From: Paracyclopina nana
Taxonomy: Eukaryota; Arthropoda; Copepoda; Cyclopoida; Cyclopettidae
NCBI GenBank assembly: GCA_019096065.1
Contig: JAGUCH010000003.1
Location: 4,836,001-4,900,000, forward strand
Length of the DNA: 64,000 nt
Reading direction: 5' to 3'
Shown here piece by piece: positions 37,891 to 48,559 of this stretch (positions within the stretch are counted from its first letter, which is position 1; each line of letters opens with the position of its first letter). The position numbers and the translations under genes are program-made. Under the pieces are notes generated by a model that saw only the letters and a program-made list of their open reading frames with translations, searched no databases and was not told the origin of the DNA.

Positions 37891-38150
37891 GCAGGCCCAA
37901 AGATACGAGCAGAGCTGCCTCAGTAAATCCTTCTAGAATGTCCACATGAAACAGCGGAGAATGGTATTCAGTATCATGATGATGTAATTGACGCTGAAAT
38001 GACTTCATGATGGGTAAAAATCCTCAATTTTTATGGTGTAGAGCGGATTATGGTCTTAATTGATGTTATTCACCATTTATTTTGGTCTATGCTATTTATC
38101 AGTATCCTCATTACTTGCACTACATTGCTCTGGTCTTCTTTCGGTCTCAA

Positions 38151-38399
38151 GACTTTTGCCCCTAGCCGTTTACCCCTGATATGTTTGCCCCTAAGATCTT
38201 TGTCCTTAGAGACAGTCACCCCCAAGACATTTGCCCTTTGGATTTTTGCCCCTAGACAAGTTTGCCCCAAGGATTTTTGCCCCTGAAGACACTTGCCCCT
38301 TAGATGTTTGCCCCTGTATATATTTGCCCCTTGGATTTTTGCCCCTTGGTTTTTTGCCCCTTGGTTTTTTGCCCCTTGGATTTTTGCCCCTCGGATTTT
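38151..38399 (+). repeat. left arm of foldback element, TTTTGCCCC minisatellite
   Basis: About fifteen short units with core TTTGCCCCT(T/A)GGAT, the last ones nearly identical (TTTTTGCCCCTTGG). Interrupted at 38,399/38,400 by LTR element 1. Confidence 0.8.
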
Positions 38400-38594
38400 T
38401 GTAGCAGGAACACGGGTATACGGGTGTGTTCTGTGGGCGCCTGCGAGCGCCCCGTCCCGGTGAAACGAATTGTACAGCAGTTAATAAACGGACGCACTCG
38501 AGTAAACATCTCGACTAGTTTCAGTAGCAAGTTCTTCTATCGCTACCCGCGGGCGCGCGTGTCATCCTCGGGGGGTCTATACGAACCTCCTACA
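38400..38594 (+). repeat. 5' LTR of element 1
   Basis: 195 bp, identical to 48,560-48,754. It contains AATAAA in TTAATAAACGG, a candidate poly(A) signal. No TATA box is evident. Confidence 0.95.
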
Positions 38595-40096
38595 AGTTGG
38601 CTCGGTGCTGAGGACAACTCCCCGAGTTATCGACACCTTCGCCCCAACAAACCCGCAAATAAGGGACAGCAATATGGCTGAGCAAATAGCCAGATGGGAC
38701 CAAAAGGGGCGTGGCAAGGAGCCACACCCGTAGGCCAACACCACAGTCCAAGCAAGACACCGGTGACACCGGCAGCGAGTCGTCACCCTTGCGCCAGTCA
38801 AGCATTCGTGCCAGAATGACCAGAGCACAGCATCCACCCCAGGCCGAGGTCGGGCGCGTCCCTTGAGGCCGTATGCCCGGATCGCATGGAGGTGTTGTGG
38901 CAGTAGGCATCGCGACACTATAGCAGAAAATCGCGAATACGCTGTCAGCCGGCTATCGTACGCCGAGCAAGCTTGTCCTCGGCTGAGGCCGCCACAGAGA
39001 ATGGCGAGCATCACCAGGAGAGCACGGGCCCTCAGGCAGCAAGATCGCTGGACACCTGAGTCGCTAGAATCACCTCGCTTGTCCTCGGCTGAGGCTGCGC
39101 CACAGAGAATGGCGGGCATCACCAGGAGAGCACGGGCCCTCAGGCAGCAAGATCGCTGGACACCTGAGTCGCCATCACAGCCTCGCCCTCGCAACAAGGC
39201 CACCATCGAAACCTTGGCAGGGAGGCCGCGTTACTCTGCAGAAAAACGCGCATTTGTCAGAACGATTCATGTTAATGATTGCATTAAGATCAATAAACAA
39301 CAACTAACTACACGCTCCCAAATACTGCGCGCGCGCGCAGCCAGAAAGAAATCAGGCCACGACTATCGATTACCCCCGAGAAGTATACCTCGGGAAGCCG
39401 TCAGGCGGACCCCAGCGGCGGGCCGCCAGGCGAAGGCCGGAAAAGGCTTGGCTCTTGAGGATCAGTCAGGATCACTGAGCAATGTATTAATAGGGAAGTT
39501 AATCCCTTGACCCGTAGATGGGTCGGCTCAACCGCTTATCGCTAATCCGCTCACGGTCACTTTCGAGATTGGATCAGGCACAAAATATGGCCATAAATGG
39601 TCACTCGGAGACCGGCATTGTGTCGCGCAAATACGGTCGCAAATAGACCAAGCCGCTGGCCTCTTTATGGCCCCATTCCCAAGGTTACTCCTAGTAACAG
39701 GGGAGATCGACTGCTGTTGCAGCTGCAAGAAGTTGTAAACTAAATCTCGCATCCTGTTGCTAATGAAGCTTCGCTAATAGCTAAATAGCTAAAATTGGCC
39801 GCCTAAATCACCGGTCGTAAACCAGATCTTGTAAACAATCTTGAGAGAGAGTCGTTTCAAAACAATTTATCAGAGGGGCCAGAATTCCCCTGCTGGCCAT
39901 GAGAGCGGCCGTTGCGCTGATCTGGTGACAATAAAAAGAGAGCTGATCGGGGGGTCGAGCCCAGTTCTTTGGAAGCTCCCAAGGCTATTACACCCCCAAT
40001 CTTCTCGCTTTGCACCATTTCACCGCTGGTAAAACGCAACACTTTCAATTGCTTGTACGCTTAAGCTAACTCCTTCTGTATAGCACAGTAGACATC
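38595..40096 (+). other. 5' leader of element 1 with 106-bp tandem duplication
   Basis: The leader begins AGTTGGCTCGGTGCTGAGGA, the primer-binding position; I could not match it to a tRNA by eye. A unit beginning CTTGTCCTCGGCTGAGG and ending GGACACCTGAGTCGC is repeated at about 38,970-39,065 and 39,076-39,172. A 215-codon frame (38,863-39,510) is open over the duplication, rich in Arg, with no homologous frame noted in element 2, so I do not call it a gene. Confidence 0.6.
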
Positions 40097-41440
40097 ATGA
40101 TGCTTCGATCACCAAAGCAACGCCCATCTTCCGCTGACGAAGACCCCGATAATCTCTCCGATCCTGGCCACCTCGCCGGCTCGCGCCGGGAGGAGGTCGA
40201 GGTCCTCGCGCCCTTCGGGGTTGGCGGGGCCCAAGGGGGCAACCCCCTCGGGGTTGGCGGGGCCCAAGGAGGCAATCCACTTGGGGCCCAGGGCGGGACC
40301 CACCCACGATCGGGCACGCCCACAGGGGGAAGCGGCGGCGCCGCTGGCGGGCTTCCGCCGCCCCAATTGGCCGGGCCGAGCAACGCACCCCCGGCGTCAG
40401 GAGACATGCAAGCCATGATGCTCCAACTCCTTCGCGGGTTCGAAGCCCAACGGAACGCCGACCTCGAGACCAGACAGAGGGAGGCCGAGTTGCGACAAGT
40501 GGAGGCGGAAGCCCGGCGCCTCGAGGCCGAGGCCGCCGCGGCTCGCGCCGGTCGCAAGCGGAAACTTGAGAAGTTTGAGGACACAGAGGCCGATAAATGG
40601 CTCACCTTCCGCCTGGATGTAGAGGCCACCTTCTTGGGTTCAACGGCCTCGGAGGCCACCAAGAAAATGGAGATCAAGCACGCCATGGTCGGGGTGGCGC
40701 TCCGGACGGTCAACGAGGTCGACCTCCGACTGGGTGACGAAGCCTTCACCTTCATGCACCTGCTGGATGCGTACGAGAGGTTCTTCGTCACCGCCACGTC
40801 CTCTCAGGTGGCCCGTATTGCCTTGGAGACTGCCCAGCAGAAGGCAGATGAGGCTATTCCGCAATGGCATGCCCGCCTGAGGAGCATCTTTGTTCGAGCC
40901 AGACCGGAGCTCGCCAAGGAGGTCGAGACCTACCCTGACCTCATCCGCATCTTCGTCACCAAGATGCACCGCAAAGACGTAGTAATGGGCCTCGCCGGGC
41001 ACAAGTTCGCCACCATGGCCGATGCCCTGGAGGCCGCTTGCCAAGCCGAGTGTTGGATGACGATCGGGCAAAGCAAAGGCCGAGTAGCCGCCCTGCATTC
41101 CTCGGATGCCGATGCCGACATCACTTGTTTCTACTGCGAGAGGAAAGGCCATCGCCGGGCCGAGTGCCGCGCCCTCGAGCGGGACAAGCGCAACAACCCC
41201 AAGATCAACAAGTGGCACAAAGCTGCAAGCCAACTGCAGCAACGCTCTTCGTCCGCCTCGGGCAAGTGGGGGTCGGGCCAGCCTTCGGACCGGAAGCGGT
41301 CCTCCGATTCCAACCAGTCCAGCGGCAAGCAGTCCGCCGGCAAGCGGCCCAAGGTCAACGAGATCAGTGAGGCCGGCCCTGAGGCCGAGTCGGAAGCTTC
41401 CGGGAATACGCCGGCGGGAAACGACCCGACCCGGTTGTAG
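40097..41440 (+). CDS. gag: gag polyprotein of element 1 (intact)
   Basis: 447 aa. The N-terminus is Gly/Pro-rich with near-repeats (GVGGAQGGNPL twice), then a charged helical part (about 120-150) and a capsid-like region (KFEDTEADKWLTFRLDVEAT onward). A CCHC zinc knuckle, CFYCERKGHRRAEC, lies at about residues 343-356, followed by a basic Ser-rich tail. It ends at the TAG that follows the frameshift signal. It is about 65-70% similar to the element 2 gag by eye. Confidence 0.93.
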   Translation: MMLRSPKQRPSSADEDPDNLSDPGHLAGSRREEVEVLAPFGVGGAQGGNPLGVGGAQGGNPLGAQGGTHPRSGTPTGGSGGAAGGLPPPQLAGPSNAPPASGDMQAMMLQLLRGFEAQRNADLETRQREAELRQVEAEARRLEAEAAAARAGRKRKLEKFEDTEADKWLTFRLDVEATFLGSTASEATKKMEIKHAMVGVALRTVNEVDLRLGDEAFTFMHLLDAYERFFVTATSSQVARIALETAQQKADEAIPQWHARLRSIFVRARPELAKEVETYPDLIRIFVTKMHRKDVVMGLAGHKFATMADALEAACQAECWMTIGQSKGRVAALHSSDADADITCFYCERKGHRRAECRALERDKRNNPKINKWHKAASQLQQRSSSASGKWGSGQPSDRKRSSDSNQSSGKQSAGKRPKVNEISEAGPEAESEASGNTPAGNDPTRL

Positions 41441-41457
41441 AGGGCTCCGCCCGGGTC
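41416..41457 (+). promoter_or_regulatory. -1 ribosomal frameshift signal, gag-pol of element 1
   Basis: The heptamer GGGAAAC at 41,416-41,422 is in the phase X XXY YYZ of gag. A 5-nt spacer follows, then a 7-bp stem, GACCCGG at 41,428-41,434 with CCGGGTC at 41,451-41,457, enclosing the gag stop TAG (41,438-41,440). The pol frame is the -1 frame and is open from here. The same layout occurs in element 2. Confidence 0.85.
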
Positions 41458-44400
41458 ACGCCAGCATCCCTCATCTTGGCCGCATTAGACCACATCACAC
41501 AGCATAAACAATTTTTAACCCAAGTGCCAGTGCACATCGGCCGCATCAAGACGCGAGCCTTAGTGGACAGCGGAAACAGCTGGCGCACTTGCATCTCTGA
41601 GGACTTCGCTAAGCGACTGGGAGTCCTCCCCCACGGGTTGCGACCCCTGGAGGACATGACCGCTGTGGGCACGGCCCACGCCCGCCATCGGCTGCAAGTG
41701 TTGGGGGAACTCAAGCAGCCTCTACGGGTGCAGTTCGGGGAGCACCCTCACGTGTTCTCCATCCGCCCGGCAGTGGTGCGCAATTTGTCTATGGACTTCA
41801 ACCTCTCGGGGCCCTTCTTGAGCCACCACCGCATCGACCAGCTCCACTCGCGGGGTGCCCTGAGAATTCACGGCCAATGTGTTCCGCTGGTTGGGGCCCT
41901 GTCGGCCTCCAGCCAGCCTTCCCCGGGGGAATACCCAATATGTGTCCTCCGGCCGGCCACTGTCCCGCCACGCAGCACTGCTCTCGTCGCGGCCGTTGCC
42001 GCTCTATGGCCTCACGGCGATGCAAAGCCCGCAGTTCTGGAGGCTGAAGGGCAGTTCGCTGAAGAAACCCAGCTGGCTCCTTGGCTGAACGCCGTGGTGC
42101 GACCCTCCGCAGGAGGCCACCTGCTGGTGGGAATGCTGAACCCACTGGATCACCCCTTGCAAGTAAAGGGGGGCACTCTTTACGGTGTGCTAAGGGAGTA
42201 CGAGCCCATGGAGGCCGCTGCCCTCGCTGCATCCGCACCACACCTCCAAGCTATCCGGGCCGCGGAGCCGCCGGGGCTGCCCCTGATGCCAGCCCACAGG
42301 AGAAGATCGAGTTCACGATTCAAGCATTCGGATTGAAAGAAAACGACCTCCTTCGCCGGCATCCCGAACGCCTGAGGGCGGCCGCGTCCCTGCTGGCCGC
42401 GTACCTGGGCGCCTTCTCCTTCGATGGTCGCACTGGGCAGACCAAGTTGGTGGAGCATGCGATAGATCTCAAGCCTGGCGCCCGACCGATCAACATTAGG
42501 CGGAGGCCAATCAACCCCAACCTGGAGTCCTCCTTGAAGGAGCAGATCCATAAGTGGTTGGAAGAAGAGGTCATCACTCCGATCTCATCCCCGTGGTCAG
42601 CCCCACTGGTCCCCGTGCGCAAGAAGGACGGCAGTCTCCGTTGGTGCGTGGATTATCGTGAGCTCAACAAAATAACGGTGGTCGATTCCCACCCCATCGG
42701 GGACGTGAGGGACAACCTGCGCCGGCTAGCCCGCTCCACCGTGTTCTCCACCCGGGACGCGGTGGGAGCCTTCAACGTAGTGCCGATTCGCGCTGAGGAC
42801 GTGGAGAAGACTACGTTCTCCACTGGGGATGGCTCGTATGCCTTCTTGAAGATGCCTTTCGGGCTCACGAATGCCCCTAAGACATACAGCCGCTTGAACC
42901 GCCTGGTATTAGAGGGCGTGCCATGGAACGTGGCCCTGCCCTACCTGGACGACTGCTTGGTTCACTCCCGATTTCGATTCGCACTTGCAAAACCTCAAGA
43001 TCGTCCTCCAGGCCCATCAGAAGGCAGGCCTGTTGCTCAAGCCCACCAAGTGCCACCTCTTCCAGACCAGGGTGACTTACCTCGGGCATGTTGTCACCCC
43101 GAAAGGGCTGGAAGTCATGCCAGCTTACATAGATCTCATTCGCAAGTGGCCGCTACCCAACACTCGCAAACTCCTTCGCATCTTCATGGGCAAGGCCAAT
43201 TACTACCGGGCCTTCATCGAGAAATACCAACACATCGCCGCGCCACTGACTGCTCGGCTATCCAAGGATGATGGGACTTCTGATACTCAGACCTTCGAAC
43301 CGTCGCAGGAGTATCGTGATGCTTTCGAGGAGATCAAAAGGCGGCTCGTGTCGGCCCCGGTCCTTGCGTATCCCGACTTCGCGTCCCCAAACCCGTTCAT
43401 CTTGGACACCGACTTCTCCCAAGAGAACAGGGCAGTAGGGGCGGTCTTGTCCCAGGTGCAGAGAGGCAAGGAGCGAGTCATCTTGTACGGAGCAAAGAAG
43501 TTGACCTCGGCCCAGAGCAATTATTCCGCCAACCAGGGAGAGCTGGTCGCTGTTATTATCTTCATCAAGCAATTCAAATACTACTTGCAGCATCGAAGGT
43601 TCATCCTCCGGACCGACCACCGGGCTCTGCTATGGATTCGCTCCATGGAGGCTCCGACGGGCATGTTGGCCAGGTGGCTCGACACCATCTCCAACTACGA
43701 CTTCGAGGTCGTCCATCGGGCAGGCACCAAGCACGGCAATGCCGATTCCCTCAGTCGGGCGCCTCATTTGGACCAAGCAGGAGACCACATTAGCGCTGAA
43801 GTTTCCGATGACGACTTCTTCCGCGTGGCCAGCCTGAAGCTCATTCCCACCAAACCGGAGTTATGGGCCGAAGCTCAGGAGGAGGATGACGACCTGGTGA
43901 CGCTGCGCCAATTGGTCAAACTCCAGCAAGCTCCCTCCAGAGCCCACCTCGATGCTGCCTCCGCCCGAGGGCGGGTACTCATGGAACAATTCAACAGCCT
44001 ATGCCTGGACCAGCAAGGAGCTCTCCGGCTGCGTGACCCGCAAGGCCGGCCCTCGACTCGGCTCATCGTACCTCGCAAGTGGGAGGAGGCCAGTCTGAGG
44101 CACGTGCACGAAACCATGGGACACCAGGGTCGAGACAACCTGATCCATCGGGCAGCTCAACACTTCTACTTCCCAAACATGGCTAGAGTGGCCGATGAGG
44201 TCGTAAAGTCCTGCTTGCTGTGTCAGAAATCTAAACCCGCAACCTCGGATCAGCGGCACACCCTGGTACCACGCCATGCTGGATTTCCGTTCCAGGTGCT
44301 CAGCCTTGACTATGTGGGCCCGTTCAAGCCCACGTCAAACCAGCACCGGTACCTATTCACGGCCAAGTGTGTGTTCAGTAAGTGGATCGAAGCCTTCCCA

Positions 44401-45858
44401 TGCCGATCCAATGATGCCGAGACAGCGGTACGATTCCTCACGACGGAAATCATCCCCCGTTTTGGACTGCCGGAGCGCCTGCACACCGACCAAGGTACTC
44501 ACTTCACAGCACACCTCATGAGGGAAGTATGCTCGGCTTTAGGCATCAAGGCCACCACCACGCCGTCATACAACCCAAAGAGCAACCCAGTAGAGCGGGC
44601 CCACCGTGACCTTAACGAGCTCATACGTAAGATGATCAAGGGACACTATTCTAAATGGGCCGAAGTAGTGCCGTTTGCATTATTCATCTTGCGTACCACA
44701 AAGAATCGATCCACGGGGCTGGCTCCCTATGAAATGGTGTTCGGCAGGCAACCTACCACCAACCTCGATCTCATCTTTGGGGACCCGCAGCCGGCAGTGC
44801 ATAAGGCAACCGAAGCTGGCCGTTTCGCCAAGCAGCTGCGGGAACGGATACAACTCGCGCATGAGTGGGCTCGCAAGAACATTTCTGCATCCATTGAACG
44901 GCAAAGACGGGCCTATCATATGGATAAGCAAGCCTTCTCCCCAGGCCAGAAAGTGTGGCTGTTCACGCCAAGAATCGTGCGGTCAATATCCAAAAAGTTG
45001 CAAACTTTCTGGACCGGCCCTTGGACCATCGAGAAAAGAATCAACGAGCTCACGTACGAAATCTCGCCAGACCCATCATGGCCGCTAACCAAGAAGCAGG
45101 TTGTCTCCGTGGACCGACTGAAACGGTACATCGAACCGTCAGATCCACAAGCCGAGACCATCACATCGCCTCCCACGGAAAACATGGACTTCGACATGCC
45201 GGGAGATGAATCTGCGGAGCATATGCACGCCCCCGACCCAGCCTCCGATGAACAGCCCAGCGAAACTACACATGCGTTCGAATATGCAGTAGCACCAACG
45301 GATCGCGAATATGGATTCCCACATGCGAAGGATGACACTATTCCGCCATTCAACGACGATCCAACCATTCCAGAATATGACTGCACCATGTTTGAACACA
45401 TGTCACAGGACGATAATGACACCCCTCCGAATGAAGGTGAGCAGCAGGACCAAATCTCACCCGATGATTACGGCCACAACTCGCCGCCGCCATCACCAAC
45501 ACCTCGGCCACCACCGAGGAAAAGAAGAACGGCAGCAGAAATGTTGCAGGAATATTCACAGCAAATATTAGGAGGCCAAGACAAGCTCGCAGAGACCTCG
45601 CGCTCCAGAACGAGAAGCGGCGACAAGCAAGCAAGTCGCGACGATGCACTGCTGCCCCTGCAACAAGCACCAACCGCACAAGCTCTGCCTGAAACAACGA
45701 GGTATCTGCTGCCACCGCTAGAACCGCGGCCACCACCAATAAGACCGTCAATACCATCAACCATCCCAGAAGCGTCGCGATCACAAACATCATCATCATC
45801 ATCACAAGGGCAAAATTCTACCATATCAACACCGAATTCTGATAATGTATTTGATTAA
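41423..45858 (+). pseudogene. pol: pol of element 1, broken by two frame changes
   Basis: The pol region codes for protease (LVDSGNSWRTC), reverse transcriptase (YLDD), RNase H and integrase with a zinc-binding HHCC region and DDE core, plus a long Pro/Ser-rich C-terminal tail. It runs in three frames: to about 42,290, then to about 42,970, then to 45,858. The second break falls a few residues after the YLDD active site of RT. The RT block that reads STLDAVGAF in element 2 is STRDAVGAF here. As it stands no full Pol can be made; the 3' frame (42,985-45,858) is open from RT to the end. Confidence 0.9.
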
Positions 45859-45879
45859 TGCGCATATTGCTGCCCTCAT

Positions 45880-45900
45880 ACAAAAGTTTGGGGGGGTGGC
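45880..45900 (+). promoter_or_regulatory. conserved G-run after pol, element 1
   Basis: AAAGTTTGGGGGGGTG occurs just after the pol stop; element 2 has the same string at 58,540-58,562 although flanking sequence differs. Candidate internal polypurine tract or G-rich splicing element. Confidence 0.4.
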
Positions 45901-45987
45901 AACACGCGCGCACGCAAAAACAGCAAAAACAGTAAAACTTCAAAACTTTCGCATTCTGGCCGCAAAATTATGACAGCTCAATAATTT

Positions 45988-46005
45988 ACTATTCCTCTCT
46001 TCCAG
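45988..46005 (+). promoter_or_regulatory. probable 3' splice site for env mRNA, element 1
   Basis: TATTCCTCTCTTCCAG is followed by TTCTGAG, 66 bp before the env ATG. Element 2 has CTTCTCTCTTGCAG followed by TCTGAG at the same place. Env of retroviruses and errantiviruses is made from spliced RNA. The matching 5' splice site was not identified. Confidence 0.65.
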
Positions 46006-46070
46006 TTCTGAGTACCAGTGCTAATCTAATTTGCGACCATACAAACTCATAACCCACAAATCAACAAATC

Positions 46071-48551
46071 ATGACGCCAGTAAGCTGCTTTCTTTGGCCC
46101 TCTATGTACTTGATGGCCTTCTTTGTGTATGCCTACTGGATCCTGTTCAGTGAACTGGCCCAGGCGGCCGTGGTCCCGGGGACGTCACCCCGGAGCCGCG
46201 TCGCTGATCTTTACACCCCGGACGCAAAGGTCACGTCATTCACCACCTACGACTGCGCGCACCCCGATGCCATCCACGAAGCCATCGACCTGAGTCAGCC
46301 AGAGCTCTGCGAGGACATTCGGAGCGCATATCAGGCCCCCGTCAATATCACAGTCCAGGTGCTCCAGACCGCGTCGACCCTCTCGATCAAGGCCTTCCGG
46401 TGCAGGGTGCATTTGTCCCGACAAGTGACAAGATGTGGATACGATAGCATCAGTTATGGCAGTCAAATGACTGATGTCAACCGGCCCTACTTGGTAACCC
46501 CACAAGCGTGTCGGGAGGCCGCGGAGAAGCATTACCTGATAGTGGAGAACAAGAAGGTGGAGGTAGCTCTCAATAATCCGACCTCGCTCTCTTATTTCTC
46601 CAAAGGAGGATTGGATAAGGACCACAAGTGCACCACCACCACTTTCACCAGCGGAGGTGTCACGTTCTACAAATCATACGAGACCACCACCATCCATGCG
46701 CTGGTAGAGCCAATTTACGGGAAGCTGAATACGGCCAACGGGCGGGTGGTGTTCTCCAACCACTTGACGGCGAATTTCCAGGACCTCATCGTGCAAGACG
46801 ATGCGGAAGGTACTATTGTGTGGCCCAAGCGGAAGTCACCTCGCTGCGAGGACGAGCTTAGTGAGGTGTATCGAGGGCCTGCCGTGCTCTATCCTCACCG
46901 GAACGCCACCAGCCTCATGGGAGGAGCTGGACATCTTGGCGATCTCCTCCTGCTAGCCCATGAGGAGGAGTCAAGGTTCGCGGGGTTCGTCCTCAAAGGA
47001 GTACAATCCATGTGTCAGCGGAAGCTGTTCACCACCCAGCTGAGGGACTTTGCCATCCTCTTGGTGGGGCCCGGGGAAGGGCCCCTGCAAGCCAAGTACC
47101 TGCACCCAGAGGACATGGACGGAGCGAACATCCAGACGCAGCTCGCGTTTGTACACTCACAACATGCGCTGCACATTCAGGATCGGTTTAAATTCTTACA
47201 AGAACTGATTTGCAAAAATGAGCGCGCAATCTTACACTCCAAGTTGCAGAGCATGGCCTCCGGATCATCGTCATACGCCACCCTGGACAGCCACGGACCC
47301 GGCCATCTCGTCACGAGGGCGGGGGCCGTGGCCTACGTGACGTCCTGCTACCCTGTACAGGCGGTCACCCGGTCCATCGACAATTGCACCCAGGAAATCC
47401 CCGTGCTGGTCAACAACGAGACCCGGTTTGCGGACCCGCTGTCGTTTATCTTGACCGACCGGCCGAGCGTGGTCCCGTGCGACTCGATCACGCCCATCAA
47501 GTGGCGCATACACAATCAATGGATGTGCGCCACGCCCCAGATCCACGCTTGCATCGCTCCATCCCAGCTCAATCCGATGTCCGACGCCGCTCCGCGCAGC
47601 CATCAGTACGACATTAGCCGCGGATTGGGTGGTGGCGTGTTCTCTGCGGAGCAACGGGCCAACCACATTTTGTACCTCCACCTCTTCAGCAGCCGGGAGG
47701 CGGTGGTCAACACGATCACCAGCAACGTCCTCCACAACTCCCTGATTACGGGTAGCCGCTCTACCACCTTCTGGTCCCAGGAGGACATTGACCAAATGGT
47801 GGACCACGTGGGGAGTGCGATCATTCCCTTCTTCAGTTCGGTGGGGAAGTACTACTCGTACTTCACTGGGTTCCTCATCACCGTGGGCCTCCTGAAGTTG
47901 ATCCTGGGAGCCCTACTCCGTATGATCATCCTCTACCGACGACGCGGCTTCGGATGGTGGATGTTGTTGGCAATCTGGCACACGGCGTTCCTGATGGTGG
48001 AGATGCCGTGGAGGATGGTGACCAACCTAGGGCAGGATCAGATCCTGTTCCCCGGGGGCGACAGCGATGATGAACGGCCCTCTCGCCGAGGACGCCGCCA
48101 CCCCGGGGGTGGGACCACCCAAGCATTCCGCCTGGCCAACCTGGGCAGCTCCGACGACGACGACGACGACGAGGAGGACGCACCGCCCAAGTATGCGACG
48201 GCCGCAGCCGGCGCCGCGGGCGTGGAAGAGGATGAGGCCGCGCCCCGCACTAGACGTGGATTTCGCCAGCGGCTGCGAGAGGCCCTCTCCCAAGAACAGG
48301 ACTCGGTCTACAAAAACCTGCAGGCCCAGGTGGACGTGCTGGCCCGGCAAAACGAGTCAATGCATAATTACCTGATGACCGTGCTACCGGCAGCTACAGT
48401 GCCTACGGTGCCCTCTGCCACGTCCACTCCGCTCAAGCCGTTCCCGGAAGTCGCGGTTTCACCGGCCCCACCGATCTCCCCGGTTCGGCCTGCTACGCCC
48501 AGACAACGGACCGTGGGCCCCCGTCGTGAGGACACGACAACCCTTCAGTAG
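46071..48551 (+). CDS. env: env-like membrane glycoprotein of element 1 (open)
   Basis: 826 aa. An N-terminal hydrophobic segment (about 8-30) is a signal peptide ending near AQAA. The long ectodomain has about 16 Cys and several N-glycosylation sites (VNIT, RNAT, DNCT, NNET). A membrane span lies near 595-624, then a second hydrophobic stretch near 629-650, so the tail may cross or lie along the membrane. The tail is very acidic (a run of Asp), carries PPKY at residues 705-708 and a helical segment (LQAQVDVLARQNESMHNYL). The ectodomain layout resembles chuvirus-like glycoproteins known as captured genes in arthropod retroelements; that assignment is from memory of the family and is tentative. 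No furin-type site is obvious. Confidence 0.8.
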   Translation: MTPVSCFLWPSMYLMAFFVYAYWILFSELAQAAVVPGTSPRSRVADLYTPDAKVTSFTTYDCAHPDAIHEAIDLSQPELCEDIRSAYQAPVNITVQVLQTASTLSIKAFRCRVHLSRQVTRCGYDSISYGSQMTDVNRPYLVTPQACREAAEKHYLIVENKKVEVALNNPTSLSYFSKGGLDKDHKCTTTTFTSGGVTFYKSYETTTIHALVEPIYGKLNTANGRVVFSNHLTANFQDLIVQDDAEGTIVWPKRKSPRCEDELSEVYRGPAVLYPHRNATSLMGGAGHLGDLLLLAHEEESRFAGFVLKGVQSMCQRKLFTTQLRDFAILLVGPGEGPLQAKYLHPEDMDGANIQTQLAFVHSQHALHIQDRFKFLQELICKNERAILHSKLQSMASGSSSYATLDSHGPGHLVTRAGAVAYVTSCYPVQAVTRSIDNCTQEIPVLVNNETRFADPLSFILTDRPSVVPCDSITPIKWRIHNQWMCATPQIHACIAPSQLNPMSDAAPRSHQYDISRGLGGGVFSAEQRANHILYLHLFSSREAVVNTITSNVLHNSLITGSRSTTFWSQEDIDQMVDHVGSAIIPFFSSVGKYYSYFTGFLITVGLLKLILGALLRMIILYRRRGFGWWMLLAIWHTAFLMVEMPWRMVTNLGQDQILFPGGDSDDERPSRRGRRHPGGGTTQAFRLANLGSSDDDDDDEEDAPPKYATAAAGAAGVEEDEAAPRTRRGFRQRLREALSQEQDSVYKNLQAQVDVLARQNESMHNYLMTVLPAATVPTVPSATSTPLKPFPEVAVSPAPPISPVRPATPRQRTVGPRREDTTTLQ

Positions 48552-48558
48552 GGGGAAG
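48550..48558 (+). promoter_or_regulatory. polypurine tract of element 1
   Basis: AGGGGGAAG directly before the 3' LTR; primes plus-strand DNA in LTR elements. Confidence 0.8.
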
Positions 48559-48559
48559 T

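Noticed and set aside
38151..38399. Regular short repeats as a CRISPR array
   Set aside because: No constant repeat with unique spacers, and the context is eukaryotic.
38577..39206. Long minus-strand frame with Cys and Leu-rich text
   Set aside because: Antisense shadow of the GC-rich LTR element leader.
38863..39510. 215-codon frame in the element 1 leader
   Set aside because: It lies over a tandem duplication and has no noted counterpart in element 2.
40066..40797. Antisense open frames over gag
   Set aside because: GC-rich coding sequence leaves the antisense frame open; no independent support.
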